Source: Enterobacter hormaechei subsp. xiangfangensis
GTDB lineage: Bacteria; Pseudomonadota; Gammaproteobacteria; Enterobacterales; Enterobacteriaceae
DNA length: 64,000 bases
Assembly: GCF_001729785.1 (NCBI RefSeq)
Contig: NZ_CP017183.1
Location: 2,790,001-2,854,000, forward strand
Direction: 5' to 3'
Of the stretch, positions 1-9,673 are shown piece by piece. The notes beneath the pieces are model-generated. The model had not been told where the DNA came from, searched no databases, and saw nothing but the letters and a program-made list of their open reading frames with translations. The position numbers and the translations under genes are program-made. The stretch's first letter is position 1. Each line of letters opens with the position of its first letter.

Positions 1-1
1 T

Positions 2-280
2 ACACCTGATGAAGTCTATCAGTTGAGGAACTCTTTATTGCACATGACCAACCTCAACTCCAGAGATGTTCTGAAGAAAAAGCATCGACGCCTGAGCATT
101 GCCATTTGCAAAAAAGGTCATCCGACTCAGTATCATGATGAAATTGTATATTTCAACTTTACAGACTTTTTATTCATCTTTGATGAAGCTGTTGATAGAT
201 GGGTTGATAGCTACAGAGATAGTAAAAAGCAGTTAACTTTAATTGAAAGATATGATGAAGTATTGAGAGATAACTTCTGA
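2..280 (+). CDS. Hypothetical protein of the integrated element, 5' end outside window
   Basis: The reading frame is open from the first bases of the window. A TTG at 23 is the first possible start, but the frame runs on to the left edge, so the gene probably begins outside. The visible part (about 92 residues) is rich in charged and aromatic residues, with no signal peptide, membrane segment or motif I recognise. It ends at 280, just before a GGGGCG/CGCCCC hairpin. Base composition is A+T-rich like the recombinase and unlike the chromosome right of 2330, so I place it in the integrated element. No function is proposed. Confidence 0.55.
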   Translation, partial: TPDEVYQLRNSLLHMTNLNSRDVLKKKHRRLSIAICKKGHPTQYHDEIVYFNFTDFLFIFDEAVDRWVDSYRDSKKQLTLIERYDEVLRDNF

Positions 281-286
281 GTAAGA

Positions 287-309
287 AAGGGGCGAAATCG
301 CCCCATTAA
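287..309 (+). terminator. Hairpin terminator after the first ORF
   Basis: GGGGCG-AAAT-CGCCCC (289-304) lies 8 bases past the stop codon. It is followed by ATTAATT rather than a clean T run, so it is a modest intrinsic terminator. The minus-strand gene that ends at 346 may also use it. Confidence 0.5.
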
Positions 310-345
310 TTCACTGAGATTCTAACTTACCAATATAGCTAATAG

Positions 346-669
346 TTAGCGAATTGAGCCATCAGGATAAAGATACATTCCACCTTCAAGATAAACCGCT
401 TCACCATCTTCAACAGCCATATCCTCATATAGTGCAGCTAATTCATTCGGCTCTTTTTCCAGTGAAAGGTATGTCTCAACATCATAATCTTGTGCTTCTA
501 ATTCTTCATTTGAAGAGACACCTAACTTTTGCTTTAAAGCTACAATATCAAAAATCCAAATCTTGCCATCCTTGACGTAATAAGCGCCATTATCATAACC
601 ACGCTCATCAAGAACTTTTTCAAAGCCCATTGAAAGGGCTTTAAACACACTATGTTTTTTGTTAGCCAT
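346..669 (-). CDS. Small acidic hypothetical protein downstream of the serine recombinase
   Basis: This 107-residue protein starts at an ATG preceded by AGGGG with 5-base spacing. It has a basic N-terminus (MANKKHS) and an acidic remainder (runs such as NEELEAQDYD and YEDMAVEDGEA), with no signal peptide or membrane segment. It follows the recombinase on the same strand after 54 bases, so the two may be co-transcribed. I do not recognise the family. Small genes beside large serine integrases sometimes encode recombination directionality factors. That is only a positional suggestion here. Confidence 0.7.
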   Translation of the reverse strand: MANKKHSVFKALSMGFEKVLDERGYDNGAYYVKDGKIWIFDIVALKQKLGVSSNEELEAQDYDVETYLSLEKEPNELAALYEDMAVEDGEAVYLEGGMYLYPDGSIR

Positions 670-723
670 AACTACCCCTGAGAATATTTTTGTTTGAGCA
701 ATAAGTTACCTTCTTTAGAGGGC

Positions 724-2280
724 TTACTCAATCATCCTGTAAGTGTCAAAATCGAACTCATCAGCCTCTAACACTGGCAAGACTTCTAAGAAGATTTCAC
801 CGTCAACCACCCTATCAAGTGGAAAGTTAAGCAGCTTCAAGCCGTTGTGTAAGAAGACATCACATTTCTTTCCAGCCGTGTTAAGTTGGATTTCTTTCAC
901 TATCCGCTTAATGATAATTTGCGCCTCTATCCGGTCTTTCTTCACAGTCAAATCAAGATGACTGATTGTCTCAAGCTGGCTTGATTGCTCTCGCTGGTGA
1001 ACCTCTGAGACAGCCTTTTCAGCGTCCTTAATCTGGCTATTCAGGGCTTTCAAATCCTTAGCCATAGATTCGGTATCATCTGCCAGCATAGCCAGCTTAA
1101 TAAGCCTCTCACGCTGTTTGTGAAGCTCTTCTAGCTCACTTTGAAGAGAGCCTATAGCAGAGCCGTTATTACGATTGAGTGAAAGACGGTTAGTATTGTA
1201 AAGCAGCCCCTGAACCAATGCGCGGTCAGTCTGCAATCTGCTGAACCCAACACTATTACAGCGCCCTTCACTCTTCATTGAGCATTTGTAAATACCAGAC
1301 CTTTTAGCAGACACACCCGCAACAACGACAATAAAGCCACACTCAGAGCATCTGAGAACGCCCTTGAAGAGATTTGTTAGCAAAGGTAAGTCAGAGGAAG
1401 GTTTACGTCCTGAACCCTGTTTAAGCTGCTGTACAGCGTAGAATTGCTCATCGGTGATTATTGCGGGGTAATAGTTAGAAATCTCAGCTACACCCTTAAC
1501 AGCCATTGATTTAGAAGGGACTTTGTAACCAATCACCGAACGGTTTGAAAGTAACTCTGTGACCGATGATTGAGACCAGCCGCCTGTAACGGATTTGAAC
1601 TGGTTCAGAGTGGAAAACCCTTCATCATTCATTTGCTTGGCTATCTTGACGTGAGACAAGCCCTCTAACCGTAGCTGAAAGACACGTTGAACAGCCTTTA
1701 CATTCTCAGGGATGAATTCAAAGTGTGAACGGTCTTCAGAGACTTTTAACCATGCTGCACAACGCTTAGACATGATTTCACCGTTAGCTGCACGTTCCCT
1801 TTTAGCAGCCCATACAGACCTTAAACGGGTAGATTTCATCGCGGATTCTTCGTGTGCTCGTTCCATCACCAGCATTGCTTTAATCATGGAAAGCGAATCT
1901 TTGAGACTTTCTTTCGTGTACCACTCGTTATCGACAAGGGTCACCACTTCAACGCCAGCCCTGAGAATTTTTCTAAGCTGTTCCCCTGCTGTATCGATGT
2001 CCTGACGGCTTACCCTGTCCAAAGATTCGACAAGTAAGACTGAACCCGATTCAATATATCCAGATTCCACAGCGGCTAAGAATTCACCGAATGCACCAGA
2101 CTTAGCATTAGCACCAGAGAAGCCGCTTATACCTAAATCCTGAAAACGTAGTGATTCGTCTAAATAGTAATCAGGATTTCGTTTTAACCAATCGTTAATG
2201 TACTTGCTTTGACGCTTAGTAGAGTCACCAACTGATTGAATTTTTGTAGAAAATCGTATGTATGAGATTGCTTTTGGCAT
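724..2280 (-). CDS. Large serine recombinase (site-specific integrase)
   Basis: A 518-residue member of the large serine recombinase family, which integrates and excises phages and islands through a 5'-phosphoserine intermediate. The resolvase-type catalytic domain is at about residues 4-150: the nucleophile is Ser11 in YIRFSTKIQ, followed by GDSTKRQ and ESLDRVSRQ (85-93). A recombinase domain follows (about 165-270), then a zinc ribbon (C311-x2-C314, C333, C341), then a coiled coil rich in Glu, Lys and Leu (about 375-430), as is usual in phage integrases. The start is an ATG at 2280 without a clear Shine-Dalgarno. The gene runs outward from the junction with yecE, the position expected of the integrase of an element inserted there. 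Cargo beyond the left edge is not visible. Confidence 0.95.
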   Translation of the reverse strand: MPKAISYIRFSTKIQSVGDSTKRQSKYINDWLKRNPDYYLDESLRFQDLGISGFSGANAKSGAFGEFLAAVESGYIESGSVLLVESLDRVSRQDIDTAGEQLRKILRAGVEVVTLVDNEWYTKESLKDSLSMIKAMLVMERAHEESAMKSTRLRSVWAAKRERAANGEIMSKRCAAWLKVSEDRSHFEFIPENVKAVQRVFQLRLEGLSHVKIAKQMNDEGFSTLNQFKSVTGGWSQSSVTELLSNRSVIGYKVPSKSMAVKGVAEISNYYPAIITDEQFYAVQQLKQGSGRKPSSDLPLLTNLFKGVLRCSECGFIVVVAGVSAKRSGIYKCSMKSEGRCNSVGFSRLQTDRALVQGLLYNTNRLSLNRNNGSAIGSLQSELEELHKQRERLIKLAMLADDTESMAKDLKALNSQIKDAEKAVSEVHQREQSSQLETISHLDLTVKKDRIEAQIIIKRIVKEIQLNTAGKKCDVFLHNGLKLLNFPLDRVVDGEIFLEVLPVLEADEFDFDTYRMIE

Positions 2281-2345
2281 GGGGGTTTATGATTAGTGAT
2301 GAAGAGATTGAAGAAGTGTATCATAAGAAAGGTGTAATCCTCGAC
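2281..2345. other. Attachment-site junction of the integrated element with yecE
   Basis: YecE-like coding resumes at about 2331-2343 (GGTGTAATCCTCGAC, giving GVILDSRP). The bases between the recombinase start (2280) and that point fit neither gene. The att junction must therefore lie here. The exact crossover core cannot be set without the other end of the element or an unoccupied yecE. yecE is a known integration locus for Stx prophages in E. coli. Confidence 0.65.
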
Positions 2346-2681
2346 AGCCGCCCCGTGCACAGCGCAATCCCGCACAGCGAAGCCGTTGTTGATGCCCAGC
2401 GCAAAAAACCGAAAGTGCCCGTCCATGCGATCGTAACGGCGCAGAACCCGATGGTCCGGTTTATCGGCAGCGATAACATGCAGCAAAATGAGGAGATGTT
2501 CGCCGTCTGGCTGCAAACGCTGGCGAAATGGGAGCACACCACCACGCCGTACCTTTTTTTACATACGCCGGATATCGCACAGGCGTCTGAACTGGTCGAT
2601 GCTCTCTGGCAGGCCTTGCAGCAGGCGGTTCCGTCGGTTGGCCCCGCGCCGTCCATCCCACAACAATCTTCTCTTTTCTGA
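2331..2681 (+). pseudogene. yecE: yecE 3' remnant (DUF72 family), truncated by the element
   Basis: The frame encodes the C-terminal ~117 residues of YecE: VILDSRPVHS, DAQRKKPKVPVHA, RFIGSD, TTPYLFLHTPDIAQA and the terminal IPQQSSLF. The full E. coli protein is about 272 residues, so more than half is missing at the N-terminus. An in-frame ATG at 2262 lies within the recombinase start and would add unrelated residues from the element. This is therefore a disrupted gene, unless the chimeric ORF happens to be translated. The 5' part is presumably at the far end of the element, outside the window. YecE has no assigned function. Confidence 0.9.
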
Positions 2682-2732
2682 AATCACCCCCTATCATAGA
2701 GACGTGCCATCTGCCAAAAACAGGGAGTTAGT

Positions 2733-4880
<2,148 letters not shown>

Positions 4881-4885
4881 TTTGT

Positions 4886-4917
4886 GCCGGGTGGCGGCTG
4901 CGCCTTACCCGGCCTAC
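4886..4917. repeat. REP-type palindromic element
   Basis: GCCGGGTGGCGGCTGCGCC followed by TTACCCGGCCTAC resembles the enterobacterial REP consensus, with complementary GCCGGGT/ACCCGGC arms. It lies 5 bases after cmoB and could shape the 3' end of the cmoAB mRNA. Confidence 0.8.
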
Positions 4918-4931
4918 GCGTCGCACGTTTT

Positions 4932-5053
4932 CTCCAAAATAGTTCAAGTTGCAGCAAGGCGGCAACGCAGCGAATCCCCGGGAGCTTACATCAGTAAGTG
5001 ACCGGGGTGAGCGAGGCGGCCAACGCGGCTGCGGCTTGAAATATGAAGGAGAA
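4932..5053. repeat. ERIC/IRU (enterobacterial repetitive intergenic consensus) element
   Basis: The segment contains both classical ERIC core motifs: GAATCCCCGGGAGCTTACAT at 4972-4991, and AGTAAGTGACCGGGGTGAGC shortly after. They are flanked by imperfectly complementary ends (TAGTTCAAGTTGCAG on the left, CGGCTTGAAATATG on the right). The length of about 120 bases is near the 127-bp consensus. ERIC elements are non-coding, mobile in evolutionary terms and sit in transcribed intergenic regions, as here between cmoB and cutC. Confidence 0.9.
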
Positions 5054-5085
5054 AAAAAGGCCCCTGTGTAATTTGCAGGGGCCTG
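5051..5085 (-). terminator. Rho-independent terminator of the yecM-cutC transcript
   Basis: On the minus strand a nine-pair stem (AGGCCCCTG/CAGGGGCCT) is followed by a run of seven T. It lies about 55 bases after the cutC stop. The plus strand lacks a T run, so it serves mainly cutC. Confidence 0.85.
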
Positions 5086-5140
5086 GTACAAGCAAGCATC
5101 ATATTGGGCGACATGATGCGCGGTAAAAATCGGTACGTTG

Positions 5141-5884
5141 CTACACGTGATGACGTTCAATCAACGATTTCATTACCGCAACCGACTCTCCATCCACACC
5201 GTAGCGCGAGTACTCATCCGCTTCAGCATCCGTCGACATTGACAACCCTGTATTGCGATAACGCATGGGTGAAGGTATCCATTTACCCGCTGAGCTGTGC
5301 AGCTCTTCCACCCCTGCGTTTAAAAACAGTTCCAGATTGCTGGCGCGTACTCCTGCGCCCGCCATGATTATTGGAACACCGGAATGTGCTTTTAGTTCCG
5401 TAATTAATTTCAGTCCTTTTTCAGCCGAGGACTGCTGGCCCGACGTCAGAACGCGCGCCACGCCCAGTTCTGCCAGCGTATCAAAGGCTTGTATCGGATC
5501 CTGACACATATCGAACGCACGATGAAAAGTGACCACCATCCCCCGGGCGGCGCGCATGACCTGACGCATACGCGGAAGATCGATGTTGCCGTCTTCGTCC
5601 AGTACACCGATCACCAGCCCCGGAAAACCTAAATCACGGACGAGGGCGATATCCTCAAGCATGGCACTGAACTCACCCGCCGTATAACAAAAATCACCGC
5701 CGCGCGGGCGAATAATCGGGTGCACCGGAATAGTGATGGCCTGACGGGCTGATTTCAGCACGCCAGAGGACGGGGTTAATCCTCCTTCTTTCGGTGCCGC
5801 GCAAAGCTCGATGCGATCGGCCCCGTGCCGTTGCGCAGTGACGGCACACTCCACGCTGTAACAACAAATTTCCAGCAGCGCCAT
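5141..5884 (-). CDS. cutC: CutC, copper homeostasis family protein
   Basis: A 247-residue TIM-barrel protein of the CutC family, historically linked to copper tolerance in E. coli; its biochemical activity is not settled. Family blocks seen: [67 protein letters not shown] and HSSAG. I chose the ATG at 5884, which has AAGGAGG upstream and matches the E. coli N-terminus ([10 protein letters not shown]). A start 7 codons further upstream is open but lacks homology. It is downstream of yecM on the same strand with a 78-base gap. Confidence 0.95.
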   Translation of the reverse strand: MALLEICCYSVECAVTAQRHGADRIELCAAPKEGGLTPSSGVLKSARQAITIPVHPIIRPRGGDFCYTAGEFSAMLEDIALVRDLGFPGLVIGVLDEDGNIDLPRMRQVMRAARGMVVTFHRAFDMCQDPIQAFDTLAELGVARVLTSGQQSSAEKGLKLITELKAHSGVPIIMAGAGVRASNLELFLNAGVEELHSSAGKWIPSPMRYRNTGLSMSTDAEADEYSRYGVDGESVAVMKSLIERHHV

Positions 5885-5962
5885 GTCATCCTCCTTAAAT
5901 TTCACTCAACGTATCATCGTGGCACGTTGCCCGATTGGTGTCTGGATCGACGCTCACAATGC

Positions 5963-6523
5963 TTACGCTTCGCTGGCGACGATCTGCTCGATAGTCCAGG
6001 GATGGAATTTCACCGTCACGTTGCCGTCCGTTACGGCAAGCGTAGGGTTCGGTAAGCGTTCGCGCTCCCCTTTTGGCGAGCTGGTTTTGACGAAAATACC
6101 CGGCTGGCTTAACCCCTCGTCGGAAAGCAGCGCCAGCGCACGGGCGTTCAGCGTCTCGGGTTCCCCAGGCAGAACAATTTCGATATGCTCCCAGCCTTCG
6201 TGCGGATAACGCTTCTCTCCTGGCCAGGGCAGTTCCACAACGGTGAATTGCCAGTGCGCCACCGTTACCGGCGCGTGAAGTTTGAACAGGCAGATCGGGC
6301 GACCGTTAATGATATTCTCCGACAGCAGTTCTCCGCACTGTTCAAAGCCACGCCGCCAGCGTTCGGCGGTGGCATTCTGGTGGCAGCGCAAAGAGATGTG
6401 ATCGGCCTCAAGCGGCGCGATATCCAGCCCGAGACGGGTGGCAAGTTCTGTGAACGCCTGGGTGAAGCGCGGTAAATCTGCGGAAATATCATGCAGTTCG
6501 TCAATGGTGTGCCAGTTCGCCAT
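5963..6523 (-). CDS. yecM: YecM, VOC-superfamily-like protein of unknown function
   Basis: A 186-residue protein nearly identical in length to E. coli YecM. YecM has a fold related to the vicinal oxygen chelate/glyoxalase superfamily and a putative metal site. Conserved segments include ADHISLRCHQNATAERW, CLFKLH, PWPGEKRYPHEGWEHIE and KFHPW, which hold the His and Glu candidates for metal binding. It is first in the yecM-cutC pair and divergent from argS. No substrate is known. Confidence 0.93.
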   Translation of the reverse strand: MANWHTIDELHDISADLPRFTQAFTELATRLGLDIAPLEADHISLRCHQNATAERWRRGFEQCGELLSENIINGRPICLFKLHAPVTVAHWQFTVVELPWPGEKRYPHEGWEHIEIVLPGEPETLNARALALLSDEGLSQPGIFVKTSSPKGERERLPNPTLAVTDGNVTVKFHPWTIEQIVASEA

Positions 6524-6667
6524 AGGTCAGTCTCGTTTCGTGTAGCAAAGCCGCTAATTTACTCTGTTGCCCCCTGTCGACCAACCGCAGAATCACGGTT
6601 TTTTCGACTGCATGATTATGCATACCGTCTTCGCCTGGATTCCGAGCGATCTTCGCCCCCCGCAGGG

Positions 6668-6696
6668 CTGACGCCCGAAGGCATTTGCAGTATACT
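6668..6696 (+). promoter_or_regulatory. Predicted sigma-70 promoter of argS
   Basis: CTGACG (6668-6673) and TATACT (6691-6696) are separated by exactly 17 bases. They lie about 65 bases upstream of the argS GTG. Predicted by eye. Confidence 0.6.
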
Positions 6697-6761
6697 CCCG
6701 CCCTAAATTCTTAAACTGGCGTGGGTGTTTTTTACCCGCATCAAAAACGTAAGGTATCCAG

Positions 6762-8495
6762 GTGAATATTCAGGCTCTTCTCTCAGAAAAAGTCAGTCAG
6801 GCACTGATTGCCGCAGGTGCGCCTGCGGATTGCGAACCACAGGTTCGTCAGTCAGCGAAAGTACAGTTTGGCGACTATCAGGCTAATGGCGTGATGGCAG
6901 TGGCTAAAAAACTGGGCATGCCGCCGCGACAGCTCGCTGAGCAGGTACTGACGCATCTGGATCTCACCGGCATCGCCAGCAAAACCGAAATCGCCGGTCC
7001 AGGCTTTATCAACATTTTCCTTGAGCCTGCATTCCTGGCAAGCCACGTTGACGCGGCGCTGAAATCTGACCGTCTGGGCGTGGCTCAGCCAGAAGCGCAG
7101 ACCGTGGTGGTTGACTACTCCGCGCCAAACGTGGCGAAAGAGATGCACGTCGGTCACCTGCGCTCCACCATCATCGGTGACGCGGCAGTGCGTACCCTGG
7201 AGTTCCTTGGTCACAAGGTGATCCGCGCTAACCACGTAGGCGACTGGGGCACGCAGTTCGGCATGCTGATCGCGTATCTGGAAAAACAGCAGCAGGAAAA
7301 CGCAGGCGAAATGGCGCTGGCAGACCTGGAAGGTTTCTACCGTGAAGCCAAAAAGCACTATGACGAAGACGAAGCCTTCGCCGAGCGCGCGCGCAGCTAC
7401 GTGGTGAAACTTCAAGGTGGCGACCCGTACTTCCTCGAGATGTGGCGCAAGCTGGTGGACATTACCATGTCCCAGAACCAGCTTACCTATAATCGTCTGA
7501 ACGTGACCCTGACCCGTGACGACGTGATGGGTGAAAGCCTGTATAACCCGATGCTGCCAGGCATTGTGGCGGACCTGAAAGCTAAAAATCTGGCGGTGGA
7601 AAGCGAAGGCGCAACGGTGGTGTTCCTTGATGAGTATAAAAACAAGGAAGGCGAACCGATGGGCGTGATCGTCCAGAAAAAGGATGGCGGCTATCTTTAC
7701 ACCACCACCGACATCGCCTGTGCGAAATACCGTTACGAAACCCTGCATGCGGACCGCGTGCTGTATTACATCGACTCCCGTCAGCATCAGCATCTGATGC
7801 AGGCGTGGACTATCGTGCGTAAAGCGGGTTATGTGCCGGATTCCGTGCCGCTGGAACATCACATGTTCGGCATGATGCTGGGTAAAGACGGTAAGCCGTT
7901 CAAAACCCGTGCGGGCGGCACCGTGAAGCTTTCCGATCTGCTGGATGAAGCGCTGGAACGCGCGCGTCGCCTGGTGGCCGAGAAGAACCCGGACATGCCT
8001 GCTGACGAGCTGGAGAAACTTGCTAACGCGGTGGGAATTGGCGCGGTGAAATACGCGGATCTCTCCAAGAACCGTACCACCGACTATATCTTCGACTGGG
8101 ACAACATGCTGGCGTTTGAAGGCAACACGGCGCCATACATGCAGTACGCTTACACCCGCGTACTCTCCGTCTTCCGTAAAGCCAATATCGACGAAAGCGT
8201 GCTGGCGAATGCTACGGTGTCTATTACCGAAGACCGTGAAGCACAGCTGGCTGCCCGCCTGCTTCAGTTCGAAGAGACGCTCTCCGTGGTCGCGCGTGAC
8301 GGTACGCCGCACGTTATGTGTGCTTACCTGTACGATCTGGCCGGTCTGTTCTCTGGCTTCTACGAACACTGCCCTATCCTCTCTGCCGAGAGCGAAGTGG
8401 TGCGCCACAGCCGCCTGAAGCTCGCGCAGCTGACGGCGAAGACCCTGAAGCTCGGTCTGGATACTCTGGGTATCGAAACCGTAGAGCGTATGTAA
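6762..8495 (+). CDS. argS: ArgS, arginyl-tRNA synthetase
   Basis: A 577-residue class Ia aminoacyl-tRNA synthetase that charges tRNA-Arg; length and sequence match E. coli ArgS. The N-terminal additional domain (about 1-115) precedes the Rossmann core. The HIGH-type motif is in [15 protein letters not shown]. The canonical KMSK is replaced by [13 protein letters not shown], as is normal for many ArgRS. The C-terminal helical anticodon-binding domain begins after about 450 ([16 protein letters not shown]). The start is a GTG with AAGGT six bases upstream, as in E. coli. Monocistronic, ending at a strong terminator. Confidence 0.98.
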   Translation: MNIQALLSEKVSQALIAAGAPADCEPQVRQSAKVQFGDYQANGVMAVAKKLGMPPRQLAEQVLTHLDLTGIASKTEIAGPGFINIFLEPAFLASHVDAALKSDRLGVAQPEAQTVVVDYSAPNVAKEMHVGHLRSTIIGDAAVRTLEFLGHKVIRANHVGDWGTQFGMLIAYLEKQQQENAGEMALADLEGFYREAKKHYDEDEAFAERARSYVVKLQGGDPYFLEMWRKLVDITMSQNQLTYNRLNVTLTRDDVMGESLYNPMLPGIVADLKAKNLAVESEGATVVFLDEYKNKEGEPMGVIVQKKDGGYLYTTTDIACAKYRYETLHADRVLYYIDSRQHQHLMQAWTIVRKAGYVPDSVPLEHHMFGMMLGKDGKPFKTRAGGTVKLSDLLDEALERARRLVAEKNPDMPADELEKLANAVGIGAVKYADLSKNRTTDYIFDWDNMLAFEGNTAPYMQYAYTRVLSVFRKANIDESVLANATVSITEDREAQLAARLLQFEETLSVVARDGTPHVMCAYLYDLAGLFSGFYEHCPILSAESEVVRHSRLKLAQLTAKTLKLGLDTLGIETVERM

Positions 8496-8497
8496 AA

Positions 8498-8527
8498 AAT
8501 AAACCCGGCAAGCGCCGGGTTTTTTAT
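8498..8527. terminator. Bidirectional terminator between argS and the GH105 gene
   Basis: AAACCCGGC-AAG-CGCCGGGTTTTTTATT has an A run on one side and a T run on the other. It can end both argS (plus) and the converging GH105 operon (minus). Confidence 0.92.
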
Positions 8528-8529
8528 TA

Positions 8530-9672
8530 TCAGAAATACTTCCGCAAATACTCCGTCAGGCACAGTATCGCCATCGCCTGCCCGTACGGCATCGACGTGA
8601 GCGGTATCTGGCGATAAAACTCAAGATCGCTTCCCATCCCGGTCCCGAACGAGGTTTGCAGCAGCTCCCCTTCCGGCGAGATGTTTTTCACGATACCGCG
8701 AATCGCTTTCTCCGCCACCTCTGCGTACTCTGCGCCGACATAACGCTTGCGCACGGCTTTCAGAATGCCGTAGGCAAACCCTGCCGTGGCCGACGCCTCC
8801 AGATAAGAATCAGGATCGTCCAGCAGCGTATGCCACAATCCGCTCTCGTCCTGACATTTTGCCAGTGCGGCGATCTGCGCGTTCAGTACCTGCACCAGAT
8901 AGCGACGAACGGCGTTGTTTTCCGGCAGATCTACCAGCTCGAGGAAATCCGGGATCACGATGGTCAGCCAGCTGTTGCCGCGCGCCCAGCGAGCCCGGGC
9001 AAAGTTGTGATTGCCGTCGTAATTCCAGCCGTGGAACCACAGCCCGGTCTCCCGATCCATCAGATTCTGTACGTGGAGCAGGAACTGATAGATCGCCTCC
9101 TCGACGTACTCCGGCTTGTTCAGCAGCTTGCCGATTTTCGCCAGCGGCAGCACCGTCATCATCAGCGTGTCATCCCACATTTGCTGATGGTTCTCTTCCG
9201 CCAGGGTGATGTGCTGCATGCCACCATGTTCGGTGCGCGGCATCTCATTCATCGCCCATTCCGCCCAGCTTTCCAGCCACGGCAGCCAGGCCGGGTTTTT
9301 GGTCTCTTCGTAGCGATACGCCAGCGTCAGGAACGGCGACATGGTATTTACGTTTTTGGTGGTTGCGCCTTCAGCGAAACGGTCAGTAAACCAGCTGTCG
9401 ATAATCTCGCGCATGCCTTCGTCACCGGTCTGGCAGTAATACTGCCAGATACCGTATAAACCGACGCCGTGGGTCCATTCCCATCCGGCCCAGCCTTTGG
9501 TGTCGATCACGCGCCCGTCGTCCAGCCGCAGCAAAAACTCACCCGTTTTGTCGTGGATATTGACCAGGTTATGCGTCACCTTTTGAATCAGCGATTTCAG
9601 CTCATCCCTGGCGATAAAGCGCTCAGGCTGACGCAGTAACGGGCTATGTTTGACAGGCCAAACTTTCATCAT
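8530..9672 (-). CDS. Glycoside hydrolase family 105, unsaturated rhamnogalacturonyl hydrolase
   Basis: A 380-residue (alpha/alpha)6-barrel protein related to YteR/YesR/RhiN. Such enzymes remove the terminal 4,5-unsaturated galacturonate from rhamnogalacturonan oligomers made by lyases. Family-like segments are GWAGWEWTHGVGLYGIWQYY, MWDDTLMMTVLPLAK (with the Asp position typical of the catalytic residue), GLWFHGWNYDGNHNFARARWARGNSW and YLEASATAGFAYGI. There is no signal peptide, so the substrate must be imported first. Two ATGs at 9672 and 9669 both fit the GAGG signal. It sits 1 base after the transporter gene. No counterpart exists at this place in E. coli. Exact substrate inferred from family and context. 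Confidence 0.88.
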   Translation of the reverse strand: MMKVWPVKHSPLLRQPERFIARDELKSLIQKVTHNLVNIHDKTGEFLLRLDDGRVIDTKGWAGWEWTHGVGLYGIWQYYCQTGDEGMREIIDSWFTDRFAEGATTKNVNTMSPFLTLAYRYEETKNPAWLPWLESWAEWAMNEMPRTEHGGMQHITLAEENHQQMWDDTLMMTVLPLAKIGKLLNKPEYVEEAIYQFLLHVQNLMDRETGLWFHGWNYDGNHNFARARWARGNSWLTIVIPDFLELVDLPENNAVRRYLVQVLNAQIAALAKCQDESGLWHTLLDDPDSYLEASATAGFAYGILKAVRKRYVGAEYAEVAEKAIRGIVKNISPEGELLQTSFGTGMGSDLEFYRQIPLTSMPYGQAMAILCLTEYLRKYF

Positions 9673-9673
9673 C

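Noticed and set aside
6852..8408. Long minus-strand open frame (518 codons) opposite argS
   Set aside because: It is antisense to a fully conserved argS. His/Val/Arg-rich composition is typical of shadow frames in G+C-rich genes.
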